In this document: piece by piece, positions 1-8,105 of the stretch
Layout: every line of letters starts with the position of its first letter
Position numbering within the stretch: the first letter of the stretch is position 1
Origin: Saprospiraceae bacterium
Lineage (GTDB): Bacteria > Bacteroidota > Bacteroidia > Chitinophagales > Saprospiraceae
Length of the DNA stretch: 64,000 bases
Direction of reading: 5' to 3'
Assembly (NCBI GenBank): GCA_019638455.1
Contig: JAHBTU010000002.1
Span: 406,501 to 470,500, forward strand
Program-made: the position numbers and the translations under genes
Notes under the pieces: generated by a model
What the model saw: the letters and a program-made list of their open reading frames with translations, nothing else
The model's database searches: none
Told to the model about the DNA's origin: nothing

Positions 1-438
1 GGCAACCAGCCCGTCGCCACACAGAAAATGCTGTTCCCCAAAACGCTGGAACTACCCGCCGCCGACGCAGCCCTGCTGTGCGACATCCTCGACGAAGTGA
101 ACCGGCTGGGTTTTGAAATCGCGGCATTTGGGGGCAATGCGTTCATCATTCATGGCACTCCTGCCGACCTTAGCGGCATCTCGGAAGAATCCTTGCTGGA
201 AAAAGTGCTGGCGCAATACAAGGACAATTTGGAACTTGAGCTCGGCACTCAGGACAATCTGGCTCGCTCAATGGCTCGCAATGCCGCCTTGAGGCGCGGC
301 CAGCCACTTACCGTGTCGGAAATGCAAGACCTGATTGACCGCCTCTTTGCTTGCGCCGTGCCGTTCAGCAGCCCGTCGGGGCGGAGCTGTTTCATCACTT
401 TTGAATTGGAGGAGTTGCAGAAACGGTTTGGCGGGTGA
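1..438 (+). CDS. mutL: DNA mismatch repair protein MutL, C-terminal part (5' end outside window)
   Basis: The frame is open from base 1 and ends at TGA 436-438, giving about 145 residues of the MutL C-terminal dimerisation domain. The sequence shows the hallmarks of the end of MutL: LLFP-like QKMLFPKTLEL, the FGGNAFIIHGTPADL strand, and the last block PFSSPSGRSCFITFELEEL followed by a short basic tail. MutL couples MutS mismatch recognition to downstream repair; this domain holds the dimer together. The N-terminal GHKL ATPase lies left of the window. Nothing in this part looks damaged. The ATG at 28 is internal and not a start. Confidence 0.9.
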   Translation, partial: GNQPVATQKMLFPKTLELPAADAALLCDILDEVNRLGFEIAAFGGNAFIIHGTPADLSGISEESLLEKVLAQYKDNLELELGTQDNLARSMARNAALRRGQPLTVSEMQDLIDRLFACAVPFSSPSGRSCFITFELEELQKRFGG

Positions 439-460
439 GTGGCTTTCCAAGCCTATTGAG

Positions 461-673
461 TCATTCTTCCTTCGGCAATTCAAAATCGAACAACTCCTTT
501 GGATGTACTTCCAACGCTTGGGCAATCTTGAAAACTTGACTAAGCCCGGCATTGATGATGCCTCGCTCCATTCGACTTATCTGACTAAGTTCGGAGTCGG
601 CCTTCCAGGCCAACGCCTCTTGCGAGAGGCCTTGAGATTCTCTCAACGCCTCATTCTCTTGCCAAAAGCTTTA
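461..673 (-). pseudogene. Xre-family HTH regulator remnant, frameshifted and cut at its 5' end by an IS
   Basis: Reading leftwards, the frame from about 646 encodes an HTH_3/Xre domain (LRESQGLSQEALA, SQISRMERG) followed by QVFKIAQALEVHPKELFDFEL, the usual short cytoplasmic DNA-binding protein. Just upstream, the expected N-terminus KAFGKRMRR is present but one frame away (minus strand, 672-648), which points to a one-base loss. The IS5-type element starts at 674, and beyond it (1577 onwards) the frame continues without an obvious ATG. A TTG at 646 could start a 61-residue product, but that would lack the first helix. It is probably dead. Family assignment is solid; the exact lesion is inference. 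Confidence 0.6.
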
Positions 674-1576
674 GACCATGTTCAAAAATTATTTGTTTTA
701 AAAAACAAGGGAATCGGTGCGTAATTTTGAGTTGACCAAAACTTAAAAATTATGCAAACCCAGTTCACTGAGTTGACCGATTCCCAATGGGAAGTTCTGA
801 AAGAAGTTTTGCCCTGCCAAAGGAAACGCAAACATAATTTGCGAGCCGTCGTGAACGGCATTTTGTACCTGCACCGGACAGGTGGCCAGTGGCGCAACCT
901 GCCCGCTGTTTTTCCGCCTTGGAAGAGCGTGTACTATTATTTTCATCGGTGGTCGCGCCAGGGTGTTTGGCAAACGGTGAACGACTGGGTGGCCGAACTG
1001 GAGCGGCTTTTTTGGGGCAAGGAGGTCAGCGCAAGCCTTGTCTGCATTGACAGCCAATCTGTTAAGGCAGCGCCTTTTGTCCACGAAGAAAGGGGCGTTG
1101 ACGGCAACAAGAAAGTGAACGGACGCAAGCGGCACATCCTGGTGGACACTTTGGGTCTCGTCATTGGTGTGGTGGTCAGTGCCGCCAACAAGCCCGACGG
1201 TCAAATGGGCATTCAATTGTTGAAACAATGCTCGGCCCACTTTGGCCGGTTGAAAAAGATTCTGGTGGACGGGGTTTACGCCGGCGCTTTCAGCGAGTTT
1301 GCCGCCTCCGAACTCGGCGTGGAGGTGGAGATATCTTCACGTCCGCCAACCTCCAAGGGCTTTGTGCCCATCAAAAAACGCTGGGTCAACGAACGGACTT
1401 TCGGCTGGTTCAATTTCTTCCGACGATTGGATAAAGACCATGAAAAAACAACAAAAAGTTCGGAATCCATGATCTTGCTGGCGAACATTCAAGTGATTTT
1501 AGGGCGAATGGCCGCTTGACAAAAAGTTGTTCTGAACTAACCCCACCTCACTAACCAAAAATTTTTGAACATGGTC
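674..1576 (+). mobile_element. IS5-family-like insertion sequence, copy 1 (903 bp)
   Basis: The ends are perfect 17-bp inverted repeats (GACCATGTTCAAAAATT), flanked by a 3-bp direct repeat TTA at 671-673 and 1577-1579, as expected for IS5-family members of the IS1031/IS427 type that target TNA. One transposase gene fills the element. This copy appears identical to copy 3 (16898-17800) at every position compared, including sites where copy 2 differs. It sits at the 5' side of the Xre remnant. Confidence 0.93.
752..1519 (+). CDS. IS5-family DDE transposase (copy 1)
   Basis: This 255-residue single-frame transposase starts with an N-terminal DUF4096-type block (LTDSQWEVLKEVLP, then GQWRNLP and a WKSVYYYFHRW segment). 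The DDE catalytic domain follows: CIDSQSVKAAP (first Asp), ILVDGVYAGAF (second Asp) and WVNERTFGWFNFFRRL (Glu). The length fits the IS1031-like branch that needs no frameshift. The ATG lies 78 bp inside the left terminal repeat. It looks intact and active. Confidence 0.93.
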   Translation: MQTQFTELTDSQWEVLKEVLPCQRKRKHNLRAVVNGILYLHRTGGQWRNLPAVFPPWKSVYYYFHRWSRQGVWQTVNDWVAELERLFWGKEVSASLVCIDSQSVKAAPFVHEERGVDGNKKVNGRKRHILVDTLGLVIGVVVSAANKPDGQMGIQLLKQCSAHFGRLKKILVDGVYAGAFSEFAASELGVEVEISSRPPTSKGFVPIKKRWVNERTFGWFNFFRRLDKDHEKTTKSSESMILLANIQVILGRMAA

Positions 1577-1657
1577 TTATCTCTTTTAAGTTTCAGCGAT
1601 TCAGCAAGCCCGTCGTCGCATGAACCGCTTTGTTCATAACCACTCTGGTGCGACTAT

Positions 1658-1744
1658 AACGGTTTGCGGCTTGGCGTAGTGGCGAATTTTTAGCACAAAA
1701 GTTCAATCGAAGAACTGCACCCGCCATTACGCCAAACCGCTGTT
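1658..1744. repeat. Long imperfect palindrome, attC-like
   Basis: Two 19-base arms, 1666-1684 and 1722-1740, are complementary with two mismatches. The 37-base loop has a smaller stem (AGTTC 1700-1704 / GAACT 1712-1716). AAC (1658-1660) precedes and GTT (1742-1744) follows the arms, the layout of an integron attC site, although the flanking bases do not match the canonical RYYYAAC/GTTRRRY cores. It lies directly 3' of the M20 amidohydrolase gene (minus strand), where a gene cassette carries its attC. A large terminator or another palindromic repeat are alternatives. Confidence 0.5.
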
Positions 1745-1777
1745 GGTGGCAATGTTATTTTCTTATTGTCTGCGGTA

Positions 1778-2983
1778 TCATTTGTGAAAAACTTCTAAAA
1801 CAGCCGCAAGACCTAATTGTGTCCCAAGGGGTATTGCAGTTAAATCAACCCAAAAATCAGGGTTATGATTGGAGAATGGATATTTCTTTCCTTCCTTCAA
1901 TGCTTTTGCGTATAAATCCCTGTTGGCAATACCTACGATAAAGTAAGTGTAAGGCACATTGGGATAGTCTCTTAGCAATTCCTGCACATCTTCTGAACCC
2001 ATATTTGGGGGTGTTTCTATATTCATTCCGCTGCCAGCAATCTTTTCTAAAGCAGTATTCACTTTAGCCGTTAGCAAAGCATCGTTTTTTAGTACACCCA
2101 AATCCTGTTTGATCAATATAGTTGGGTACTTGTCTAAGGGTAATTCGTTGGCGACAGCGATGCCTTCATTAATTTTTCTAATTCTTTCTATCATAAAATC
2201 TCTGTCAGCCCTATGATACCATCTTAAGTTCAATTTCAGCAATACCCGGGCCGGTATGACATTATTATCAATTCCTGCTTCTACAGCCCCAACAGTAAGA
2301 ACAGCAGGATGCTGAGGATGTATATTTCTGCTAATAATGGTTTGATACTGAAGGATAGCATTTGCTGCCATCACAACTGGGTCAATTGTTTGCTCAGGCG
2401 TAGAACCGTGACCACCAAGGCCAAAGAAAGTAACATCTAATTGTACGGCGCCAGCCATTCTTTCTCCTTCCAGGCTTTGGTACATTCCTACAGGAGCAGG
2501 ACCGGTGTGCATCCCCAATAAATAGTCGGGAACGGGCACGCCTTTTTTATACATTTCCTTTGACATTTCAATAGCTCCAAAGCCGTTTTCTTCTGCTGGC
2601 TGACCAACCATCACCAGTGTTCCAGACCATTTACTTTTTAGAGCCACCATTTGCTTAGCAATACCAAGCATCCAAGTCACGTGTGCATCATGACCACAGG
2701 CGTGCATTACGGGCACTTCTCTGCCTTCTTCGTTTACCATGCGTTTTGTGCTCTTATAGGGCAGGTCAACTTGCTCTTCCACAGAGTTACAATCCATATC
2801 AGCCCGGTATAATACAACAGGGCCATTACCATTTCTTAAAATGCCTACCACACCCGTAATTCCAATTTTTTCAATCACTTCAAACCCCAATGCCTTTAAT
2901 TCTTTTGCTACAATACCTGCTGTTCGGACTTCCATAAAAGGTAGCTCTGGATTGGCATGTAGGTCTTTATAGATTTCCACTTA
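1778..2983 (-). pseudogene. M20-family amidohydrolase, 3' part of a gene split by IS copy 2
   Basis: Residues 51-450 of a secreted M20 metallo-amidohydrolase (hippurate/IAA-amino-acid hydrolase type). The metal-site motifs are present: HACGHDAHVTWMLG, PAEENGFGA, GLGGHGSTPEQ and GSEDVQELL near the C-terminus. The first codon after the IS is a GTG (2980), which could be used as a start but would drop the signal peptide and first helix. The 5' part lies at 3887-4036. Removing the IS and one TNA copy rejoins ...DGPRL with VEIYKDLHANPEL in frame, giving a 450-residue protein. The gene is visibly more A/T-rich than mutL or uvrA, suggesting transfer. Confidence 0.82.
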
Positions 2984-3886
2984 GACCATGTTCAAAAATT
3001 ATTTGTTTTAAAAAACATGGGAATCGGTGCGTAATTTTGAGTTGACCAAAACTTAAAAATTATGCAAACGCAGTTTACTGAGTTGACCGATTCCCAATGG
3101 GAAGTTCTGAAAGAAGTTTTGCCCTACCAAAGGAAACGCAAACATAATTTGCGAGCCGTCGTGAACGGCATTTTGTACTTGCACCGGACAGGCGGCCAGT
3201 GGCGCAACCTGCCCGCTGTTTTTCCGCCTTGGAAGAGCGTGTACTATTATTTTCATCGGTGGTCGCGCCAGGGTGTTTGGCAAACGGTGAACGACTGGGT
3301 GGCCGAACTGGAGCGGCTTTTTTGGGGCAAGGAGGTCAGCGCAAGCCTTGTCTGCATTGACAGCCAATCTGTTAAGGCAGCGCCTTTTGTCCACGAAGAA
3401 AGGGGCGTTGACGGCAACAAGAAAGTGAACGGACGCAAGCGGCACATCCTGGTGGACACTTTGGGTCTCGTCATTGGTGTGGTGGTCAGTGCCGCCAACA
3501 AGCCCGACGGTCAAATGGGCATTCAATTGTTGAAACAATGCTCGGCCCACTTTGGCCGGTTGAAAAAGATTCTGGTGGACGGGGTTTACGCCGGCGCTTT
3601 CAGCGAGTTTGCCGCCTCCGAACTCGGCGTGGAGGTGGAGATATCTTCACGTCCGCCAACCTCCAAGGGCTTTGTGCCCATCAAAAAACGCTGGGTCAAC
3701 GAACGGACTTTCGGCTGGTTCAATTTCTTCCGACGATTGGATAAAGACCATGAAAAAACAACAAAAAGTTCGGAATCCATGATATTGCTGGCGAACATTC
3801 AAGTGATTTTAGGGCGAATGGCCGCTTGACAAAAAGTTGTTCTGCACTAACCCCACCTCACTAACCAAAAATTTTTGAACATGCTC
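2984..3886 (+). mobile_element. IS5-family-like insertion sequence, copy 2 (older-looking)
   Basis: The same 903-bp element as copy 1 in the same orientation, but with roughly nine scattered differences. One is in the right terminal repeat (GAGCATGTTC instead of GACCATGTTC on the minus strand). Its flanks are TTA on the left and TAA on the right, so the target duplication is no longer perfect. It interrupts the M20 amidohydrolase gene after codon 50. The drift suggests it is the oldest of the three copies here. Confidence 0.92.
3062..3829 (+). CDS. IS5-family DDE transposase (copy 2)
   Basis: A 255-residue protein matching the copy 1 transposase except at residue 22 (Tyr for Cys in the LPxQ segment). 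All three catalytic-site blocks (CIDSQS, VDGVYAG, WVNERTFGW) are kept and no stop or frameshift is present. The protein could therefore still act in trans even though one end of its own element is altered. Confidence 0.9.
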   Translation: MQTQFTELTDSQWEVLKEVLPYQRKRKHNLRAVVNGILYLHRTGGQWRNLPAVFPPWKSVYYYFHRWSRQGVWQTVNDWVAELERLFWGKEVSASLVCIDSQSVKAAPFVHEERGVDGNKKVNGRKRHILVDTLGLVIGVVVSAANKPDGQMGIQLLKQCSAHFGRLKKILVDGVYAGAFSEFAASELGVEVEISSRPPTSKGFVPIKKRWVNERTFGWFNFFRRLDKDHEKTTKSSESMILLANIQVILGRMAA

Positions 3887-4036
3887 TAAGCGGGGACCAT
3901 CGTCATTGCATATTTTTTTGATTTGCTCGACTGATATTCCACCGATAGATGGATTAACTGAATTACTTTTCTTTGTCTGTGCAATTACTGGTATGCTTGA
4001 TAAAACCAATATTACGATGAAAAATGAGTGTTTCAT
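3887..4036 (-). pseudogene. M20-family amidohydrolase, 5' part (signal peptide) upstream of IS copy 2
   Basis: Codons 1-50 of the split amidohydrolase. ATG at 4036, then a signal peptide (MKHSFFIVILVLSSIPVIAQ, likely cleaved after the AQ) and a short linker ending DGPRL. The leucine codon TTA is the target base triplet at the IS junction. Reading on into the IS adds about 25 foreign residues before a stop, so this half is not expected to work alone. The rest is at 1778-2980. Confidence 0.75.
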
Positions 4037-4061
4037 ATTTGAGAGTTTAATTGATTGCTGT

Positions 4062-4089
4062 GTCTAACAACAGCATAAACGCTGTTGTT
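4062..4089. repeat. Short perfect hairpin upstream of the split amidohydrolase
   Basis: AACAACAGC (4066-4074) and GCTGTTGTT (4081-4089) form a perfect 9-bp stem with a 6-base loop. Its left edge GTCTAAC (4062-4068) fits the RYYYAAC core of integron recombination sites (GTTAGAC on the gene's strand), so this may be the upstream boundary of a cassette carrying the M20 gene. A terminator or operator is equally possible on sequence alone. Confidence 0.4.
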
Positions 4090-4312
4090 ACTTTTTAGGA
4101 ACAATAGTTGGTTATGCATAGTTGGGGGCAGTCAAGTCGCAGAAAATGGATTGCATAAAAGTGATTTTGTCAATCCTTGATTGTCGAAGTAGCTTTTGCC
4201 ATTTTCAAGACGGTTTTCAAAAAATGACCATAGCGACTCAATCAAAAATGCCCGGCCCCGCCAGTTGCGGCAATCCAACCCAATTTGCTGGATACATGCA
4301 ACCGCCAAGCCA

Positions 4313-4359
4313 CAAAAAAAGCGCAGCTCGTCAGACTGGAAGTGCTGGCGAACTGCGCT
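4313..4359 (-). terminator. Intrinsic terminator after the recombinase remnant
   Basis: On the minus strand a 15-bp imperfect stem (arms 4345-4359 and 4320-4334) is followed by seven T (4313-4319). It lies about 80 bases downstream of the tyrosine recombinase fragment and would have ended that gene. Confidence 0.7.
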
Positions 4360-4436
4360 CGGGCAGTATTAGCGGGGCAAGGCAGACTGTCCATGAAAGG
4401 TTTTTTTGACGGTCAAAAATAGGCATGAACTTCATA

Positions 4437-4552
4437 TCTCCAAATCATCCAACGGACTTTTTTTATTTTTCCCAACTTTTTTTCGTAATATGGGTATAAA
4501 TCTCCGTCGTTTTGCTGCTCTCGTGGCCGAGCAACTCCTGTACATGCCCATT
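4437..4552 (-). pseudogene. Tyrosine recombinase/integrase, C-terminal remnant
   Basis: On the minus strand, about 28 codons read GHVQELLGHESSKTTEIYTH and on, the end of the phage-integrase catalytic domain. It includes the LGH of the HxLGH box and the Tyr nucleophile in EIYTHIT. Upstream the frame is closed and no other integrase sequence is seen, so the N-terminal nine-tenths is gone. After ...KKSWEK a stop occurs in an A-rich run, while the expected tail SPLDDLEI follows one frame away, so the remnant is also frameshifted. A terminator follows. It supports a mobile origin for this stretch. Confidence 0.65.
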
Positions 4553-4758
4553 AAGTTAAGCCTACTGGAATAAAGCGAGAGACGACCTTTGTGATAAATA
4601 CCACTCTGTCATGGGGTCGCCTCTCAGCAAGTATTTCCGGGCCATACGGCTCACGGTTGCAAATATAGTCCATTCGCCCCAACTATACTTCCGCCGCCCG
4701 GGGCGGGATTTTTGTCGTCGTCGCCTGCTGCCAGCCGAGCGAACGGTCTGGCTGGTGT

Positions 4759-4794
4759 TATACCCAGATTCAAATCCTCTTTAATCTGGGTATA
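4759..4794. repeat. Perfect 12-bp inverted repeat at the end of a partial 178-bp-family repeat
   Basis: TATACCCAGATT (4759-4770) and AATCTGGGTATA (4783-4794) are exact complements. Bases 4771-4794, read on the minus strand, match the first 24 bases of the 178-bp repeat at 44391, so this looks like the tip of that repeat joined to an inverted copy of its own first 12 bases. Confidence 0.6.
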
Positions 4795-4903
4795 TACCTT
4801 GATTCGCTAGATTCGCTAGGATTTGCCAGACGACCATGATGATGCCCCTGATTTTGAGCAGATTGCGATTGTAGCCATGCCCAAAACTTGGCGGCGTGAA
4901 GTA
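4793..4903 (+). repeat. Dispersed 105-bp repeat, copy 1
   Basis: Member of a family also at 41325, 44217 and 44655. It opens with TATACCTTGATTC and contains the conserved core CAGATTGCG...CCATGCCCAAAACTT, then GGCGGCG(T/C)GAAGTA. It lies in the 3' gap of uvrA. No protein-coding frame is shared by the copies. Confidence 0.75.
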
Positions 4904-4950
4904 CACAGACTATCCTACCTTCTTTCGCGGGGGGGCTGACAAACATTAGT

Positions 4951-7866
4951 TCACAACTCGTTTCTCAGAAACTGCCCCGTCCAACTTGTCCCTACTTTAG
5001 CTACTTCCTCCGGCGTGCCGGCACATACAATCGTGCCGCCGCGACCGCCGCCTTCTGGCCCGATGTCCACGATGTGGTCGGCCATTTTAATGACATCGAA
5101 GTTGTGCTCGATGACGACGATTGTGTTGCCTTTTTCCACGAGGCGGTTGAGCACTGCGAGCAATTGGCGGATGTCCTCGAAGTGGAGGCCAGTGGTGGGT
5201 TCGTCGAGGATATAGATGGTGCGGCCAGTATCCTTTTTGGAGAGTTCTTCGGCGAGTTTCACGCGCTGGGCTTCGCCGCCGGAGAGGGTGGTGGCTTGTT
5301 GGCCGAGCGTGATGTAGCCAAGGCCGACATCTTGCAAGGTTTTGATTTTGCGATAGATAGACGGGAGCGGCTCAAAAAACTCGGCTGCCTCGTTGATGGT
5401 CATTTCGAGCACGTCGGAGATGGATTTGCCTTTGTAGAGGATTTCGAGTGTTTCGCGATTGTAGCGCCGGCCTTGGCAGCGTTCGCAGTGTACCTGCACG
5501 TCAGGCAGGAAATTCATTTCGATGGTGCGCAGTCCCGCGCCTTCACAGACTTCGCAGCGCCCGCCTTTCACGTTGAAGGAAAAACGTCCCGAATTGTAGC
5601 CTCGAATTTTAGCTTCGGGCGTGTCGGCGAAGAGTTTGCGGATGTCGCCAAAGACGTTGGTGTAGGTCGCAGGATTGGAACGCGGGGTGCGCCCAATGGG
5701 GCTTTGGTCTATTTCGATGACTTTGTCCAGATGTTCCAACCCGGTGATTTTTTGATAGGTAAGCGGGCGTTTCAGGCTGCTGTAAAAATGCTGCTGGAGA
5801 ATGGGGTACAAAGTCTCGTTGATGAGCGACGACTTGCCTGAACCCGAAACGCCCGTGACACACACGAAGGTGCCAAGTGGCAAGCGCAGGGTCACGTTTT
5901 TTAGATTGTGCCCGCTCGCGCCTTCGAGTTCGAGCCATTTGCCATTGCCTTTGCGGCGTGCTTCCGGGATGTCGAGGTGGGTGCGGCCCGCGAGGTAATT
6001 GGAAGTCTTGGTCGGTTTTTTCAAAAAGTCGGAGGGCACGCCGATGTCCACGATGTGACCACCGTGTCTGCCCGCGCCGGGGCCGAGGTCAATGAGGTAG
6101 TCTGATTCGAGCATGATGTCGCGGTCGTGTTCCACCACGATGACGGTGTTGCCGATGTCGCGCAGGTTTTTGAGGGCCTCGATGAGGCGATGATTGTCGC
6201 GTTGGTGCAGGCCGATGCTCGGCTCGTCGAGGATGTAGGTGATGCCTGTGAGTTGCGAGCCGATTTGTGTGGCGAGGCGGATGCGCTGGCTTTCTCCACC
6301 GGAGAGCGTGCGTGCGGGTCGGTTGAGCGCGAGGTAGTCAAGCCCGACTTGGAGCAAAAATTTCAGGCGGAAACGGATTTCTTTCAGCACATCCTTCGCG
6401 ATGGCTTTTTGGCGCTCGCTCATCCGGCTTTCGACGTTTTCCAGCGTGGCGGAGAGTTCGGTCAAGTCCATTTCTGAGAGTTCCGCGATGTTTTTCTCGC
6501 CGATTTTGAACCACAGGCTTTCTTTTTTAAGGCGGGCGCCGTTGCACTCTGGGCAGGGGGCGACGGTCATAAAATCTTCGGCCCACTGGCGTATTTTTTC
6601 GCTGGTCGTGTCGGTGTACCAACGCTTGAGCATATTGAGCAGGCCGTCGTAAGCGAGGTTGTAGGTCCATTCCTCGCTGCCCCAAGTCATTTCTATTTTC
6701 AAATCCTCGTCGCCGCCATGCAGCAGGGTTTGCATGGCGGCTTCCGGGATGTCCTTGATGGCTGTTGAGAAGGAGAACTTGTACTTCTTGGCCAGTTCGC
6801 GGAGTTGTTTGAACATGGTGTTGTCGCGCACCTCGCCGAGCGGCACGATGCCGACTTCATTGATACTCTTTGTGTCGTCGGGAATCACACGCGCCATATC
6901 CACTTCGTGCACTTCGCCCAATCCTTTGCAATGCGGGCACATTCCGTAGGGCGAGTTGAAGGAAAAAGTGTTGGGCGAAGGCTCGTCGTAGGAGATGCCA
7001 CTGTCCTCACACATCAAGTTCCGGGAATAATTTGCCAGATTATCGCTTTCCAAATCAAGAATTTGCAACAATCCGTCGCCCAAACGAAGACTCATCCGCA
7101 CACTCTCCGCCAGCCTGTCCGCCCGGTCGTCGCCGATTTTCAGGCGGTCCACCACCACTTCTATGTCGTGGATTTTGTAGCGGTCCACTTGCATACCCGG
7201 CGTGATTTCCACGATTTCGCCGTCCACGCGAACGCGGGTGTAGCCTTGTTTTCTGATTTGCTCGAAGAGCTCGCGGTAGTGGCCTTTGCGCGAGCGGACG
7301 ACGGGGGCGAGCAGGGCGATTTTCCGGTCGGCAAAACGCTCCGAAATACTCTGGAGAATCTGCTCCTCCGTGTATTTCACCATCTTTTTCCCGGTCACAT
7401 AAGAGTAGGCTTCGCCAGCGCGGGCAAACAGAAGTCGCAGAAAATCATAGACTTCCGTCACCGTTCCGACAGTGGAGCGAGGGTTTCGGCCGGTCGTTTT
7501 TTGCTCGATGCTGATGACGGGCGAGAGGCCGGTGATTTGCTCCACGTCGGGGCGTTCCATCTCGCCGATGAACTGGCGTGCGTAGCTCGACAGGGTCTCC
7601 ATGAAGCGGCGCTGTCCCTCGGCGTAGATGGTGTCGAAGGCCAACGAACTTTTACCCGAACCGCTCACGCCGGTGATGACGACGAGGCGGTTGCGCGGGA
7701 TGCGCACGTCCACATTGCGGAGGTTGTGGGCACGAGCGCCGATGACCTCGATGAATTGTTGATTTGAGGATTCGGTGATTGGGTGATTTGAAAGCGCGAC
7801 TTCATCGCTGGGGGAACCGTTTGTAGGGGCGATTTCGGGAGCGGTTTGGGTTTTTGCCTTTGCCAT
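4951..7866 (-). CDS. uvrA: UvrABC excinuclease subunit A
   Basis: UvrA is the damage-sensing ATPase of nucleotide excision repair and loads UvrB on DNA. This 971-residue protein has both ABC modules: Walker A GVSGSGKSS early, signature LSGGESQRIRLA, second Walker A GVSGSGKSS, second signature LSGGEAQRVKLA. It also has the zinc modules (CPHC and CPEC in the first half; CEVC...CERC in the second). An N-terminal extension of about 35 residues rich in Thr/Pro/Ser precedes the conserved FIEVIGARAHNL. ATG 7866 is chosen over a frame start at 7914 because a TACTTTTG promoter box lies at 7912-7919. Confidence 0.96.
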   Translation of the reverse strand: MAKAKTQTAPEIAPTNGSPSDEVALSNHPITESSNQQFIEVIGARAHNLRNVDVRIPRNRLVVITGVSGSGKSSLAFDTIYAEGQRRFMETLSSYARQFIGEMERPDVEQITGLSPVISIEQKTTGRNPRSTVGTVTEVYDFLRLLFARAGEAYSYVTGKKMVKYTEEQILQSISERFADRKIALLAPVVRSRKGHYRELFEQIRKQGYTRVRVDGEIVEITPGMQVDRYKIHDIEVVVDRLKIGDDRADRLAESVRMSLRLGDGLLQILDLESDNLANYSRNLMCEDSGISYDEPSPNTFSFNSPYGMCPHCKGLGEVHEVDMARVIPDDTKSINEVGIVPLGEVRDNTMFKQLRELAKKYKFSFSTAIKDIPEAAMQTLLHGGDEDLKIEMTWGSEEWTYNLAYDGLLNMLKRWYTDTTSEKIRQWAEDFMTVAPCPECNGARLKKESLWFKIGEKNIAELSEMDLTELSATLENVESRMSERQKAIAKDVLKEIRFRLKFLLQVGLDYLALNRPARTLSGGESQRIRLATQIGSQLTGITYILDEPSIGLHQRDNHRLIEALKNLRDIGNTVIVVEHDRDIMLESDYLIDLGPGAGRHGGHIVDIGVPSDFLKKPTKTSNYLAGRTHLDIPEARRKGNGKWLELEGASGHNLKNVTLRLPLGTFVCVTGVSGSGKSSLINETLYPILQQHFYSSLKRPLTYQKITGLEHLDKVIEIDQSPIGRTPRSNPATYTNVFGDIRKLFADTPEAKIRGYNSGRFSFNVKGGRCEVCEGAGLRTIEMNFLPDVQVHCERCQGRRYNRETLEILYKGKSISDVLEMTINEAAEFFEPLPSIYRKIKTLQDVGLGYITLGQQATTLSGGEAQRVKLAEELSKKDTGRTIYILDEPTTGLHFEDIRQLLAVLNRLVEKGNTIVVIEHNFDVIKMADHIVDIGPEGGGRGGTIVCAGTPEEVAKVGTSWTGQFLRNEL

Positions 7867-7911
7867 AGTCTGGGAGAACAACGCCGTGAAAAAGAGGTTT
7901 GGAGCAAAAGG

Positions 7912-7919
7912 CAAAAGTA
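7912..7919 (-). promoter_or_regulatory. -7 box of the uvrA promoter
   Basis: TACTTTTG on the minus strand fits the Bacteroidota -7 consensus TAnnTTTG and sits 45 bases upstream of the uvrA ATG. No clear TTTG -33 box was found at 19-21 bases, so it is a moderate match. Confidence 0.5.
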
Positions 7920-8065
7920 GGGAAAAGGCAGGTTTCGGGAAAAGATTCTTAAAACAAAATGTCTATAAAATTTATTTGGAATGAAGCCGCTTCCCGTTCC
8001 TCCAAAAGTCACAGACCCGACAAGACGAATGTTTTTCAATGTGAACTGGATAAAATTTAGAACAA

Positions 8066-8099
8066 TTTGCCATAAAATCAAAAACCAACCCTACTTTTG
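8066..8099 (+). promoter_or_regulatory. Promoter upstream of the deoC leader
   Basis: TTTG (8066-8069), 22 bases, TACTTTTG (8092-8099): a near-consensus Bacteroidota promoter pointing at deoC, 214 bases ahead of its start. A strong terminator intervenes at 8129-8170. Confidence 0.55.
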
Positions 8100-8105
8100 T
8101 TGCCG

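Noticed and set aside
743..1240. 165-codon frames antisense to each IS transposase
   Set aside because: They recur only because the IS recurs; the DDE transposase on the other strand explains the open frame.
674..3886. Composite transposon formed by IS copies 1 and 2 around the M20 gene
   Set aside because: Copy 1 has its own perfect TTA duplication, and copy 2 lies inside the M20 gene whose 5' end is outside the pair. The copies also differ in sequence. Independent insertions explain this better.
4122..4409. A 95-codon frame in the mutL-uvrA gap
   Set aside because: It runs through the terminator hairpin of the recombinase remnant and has no domain, signal or codon pattern like the genes nearby.
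5074..7767. Long open frames antisense to uvrA
   Set aside because: They are shadows of a GC-rich coding gene; they have no family resemblance and no start or promoter context.
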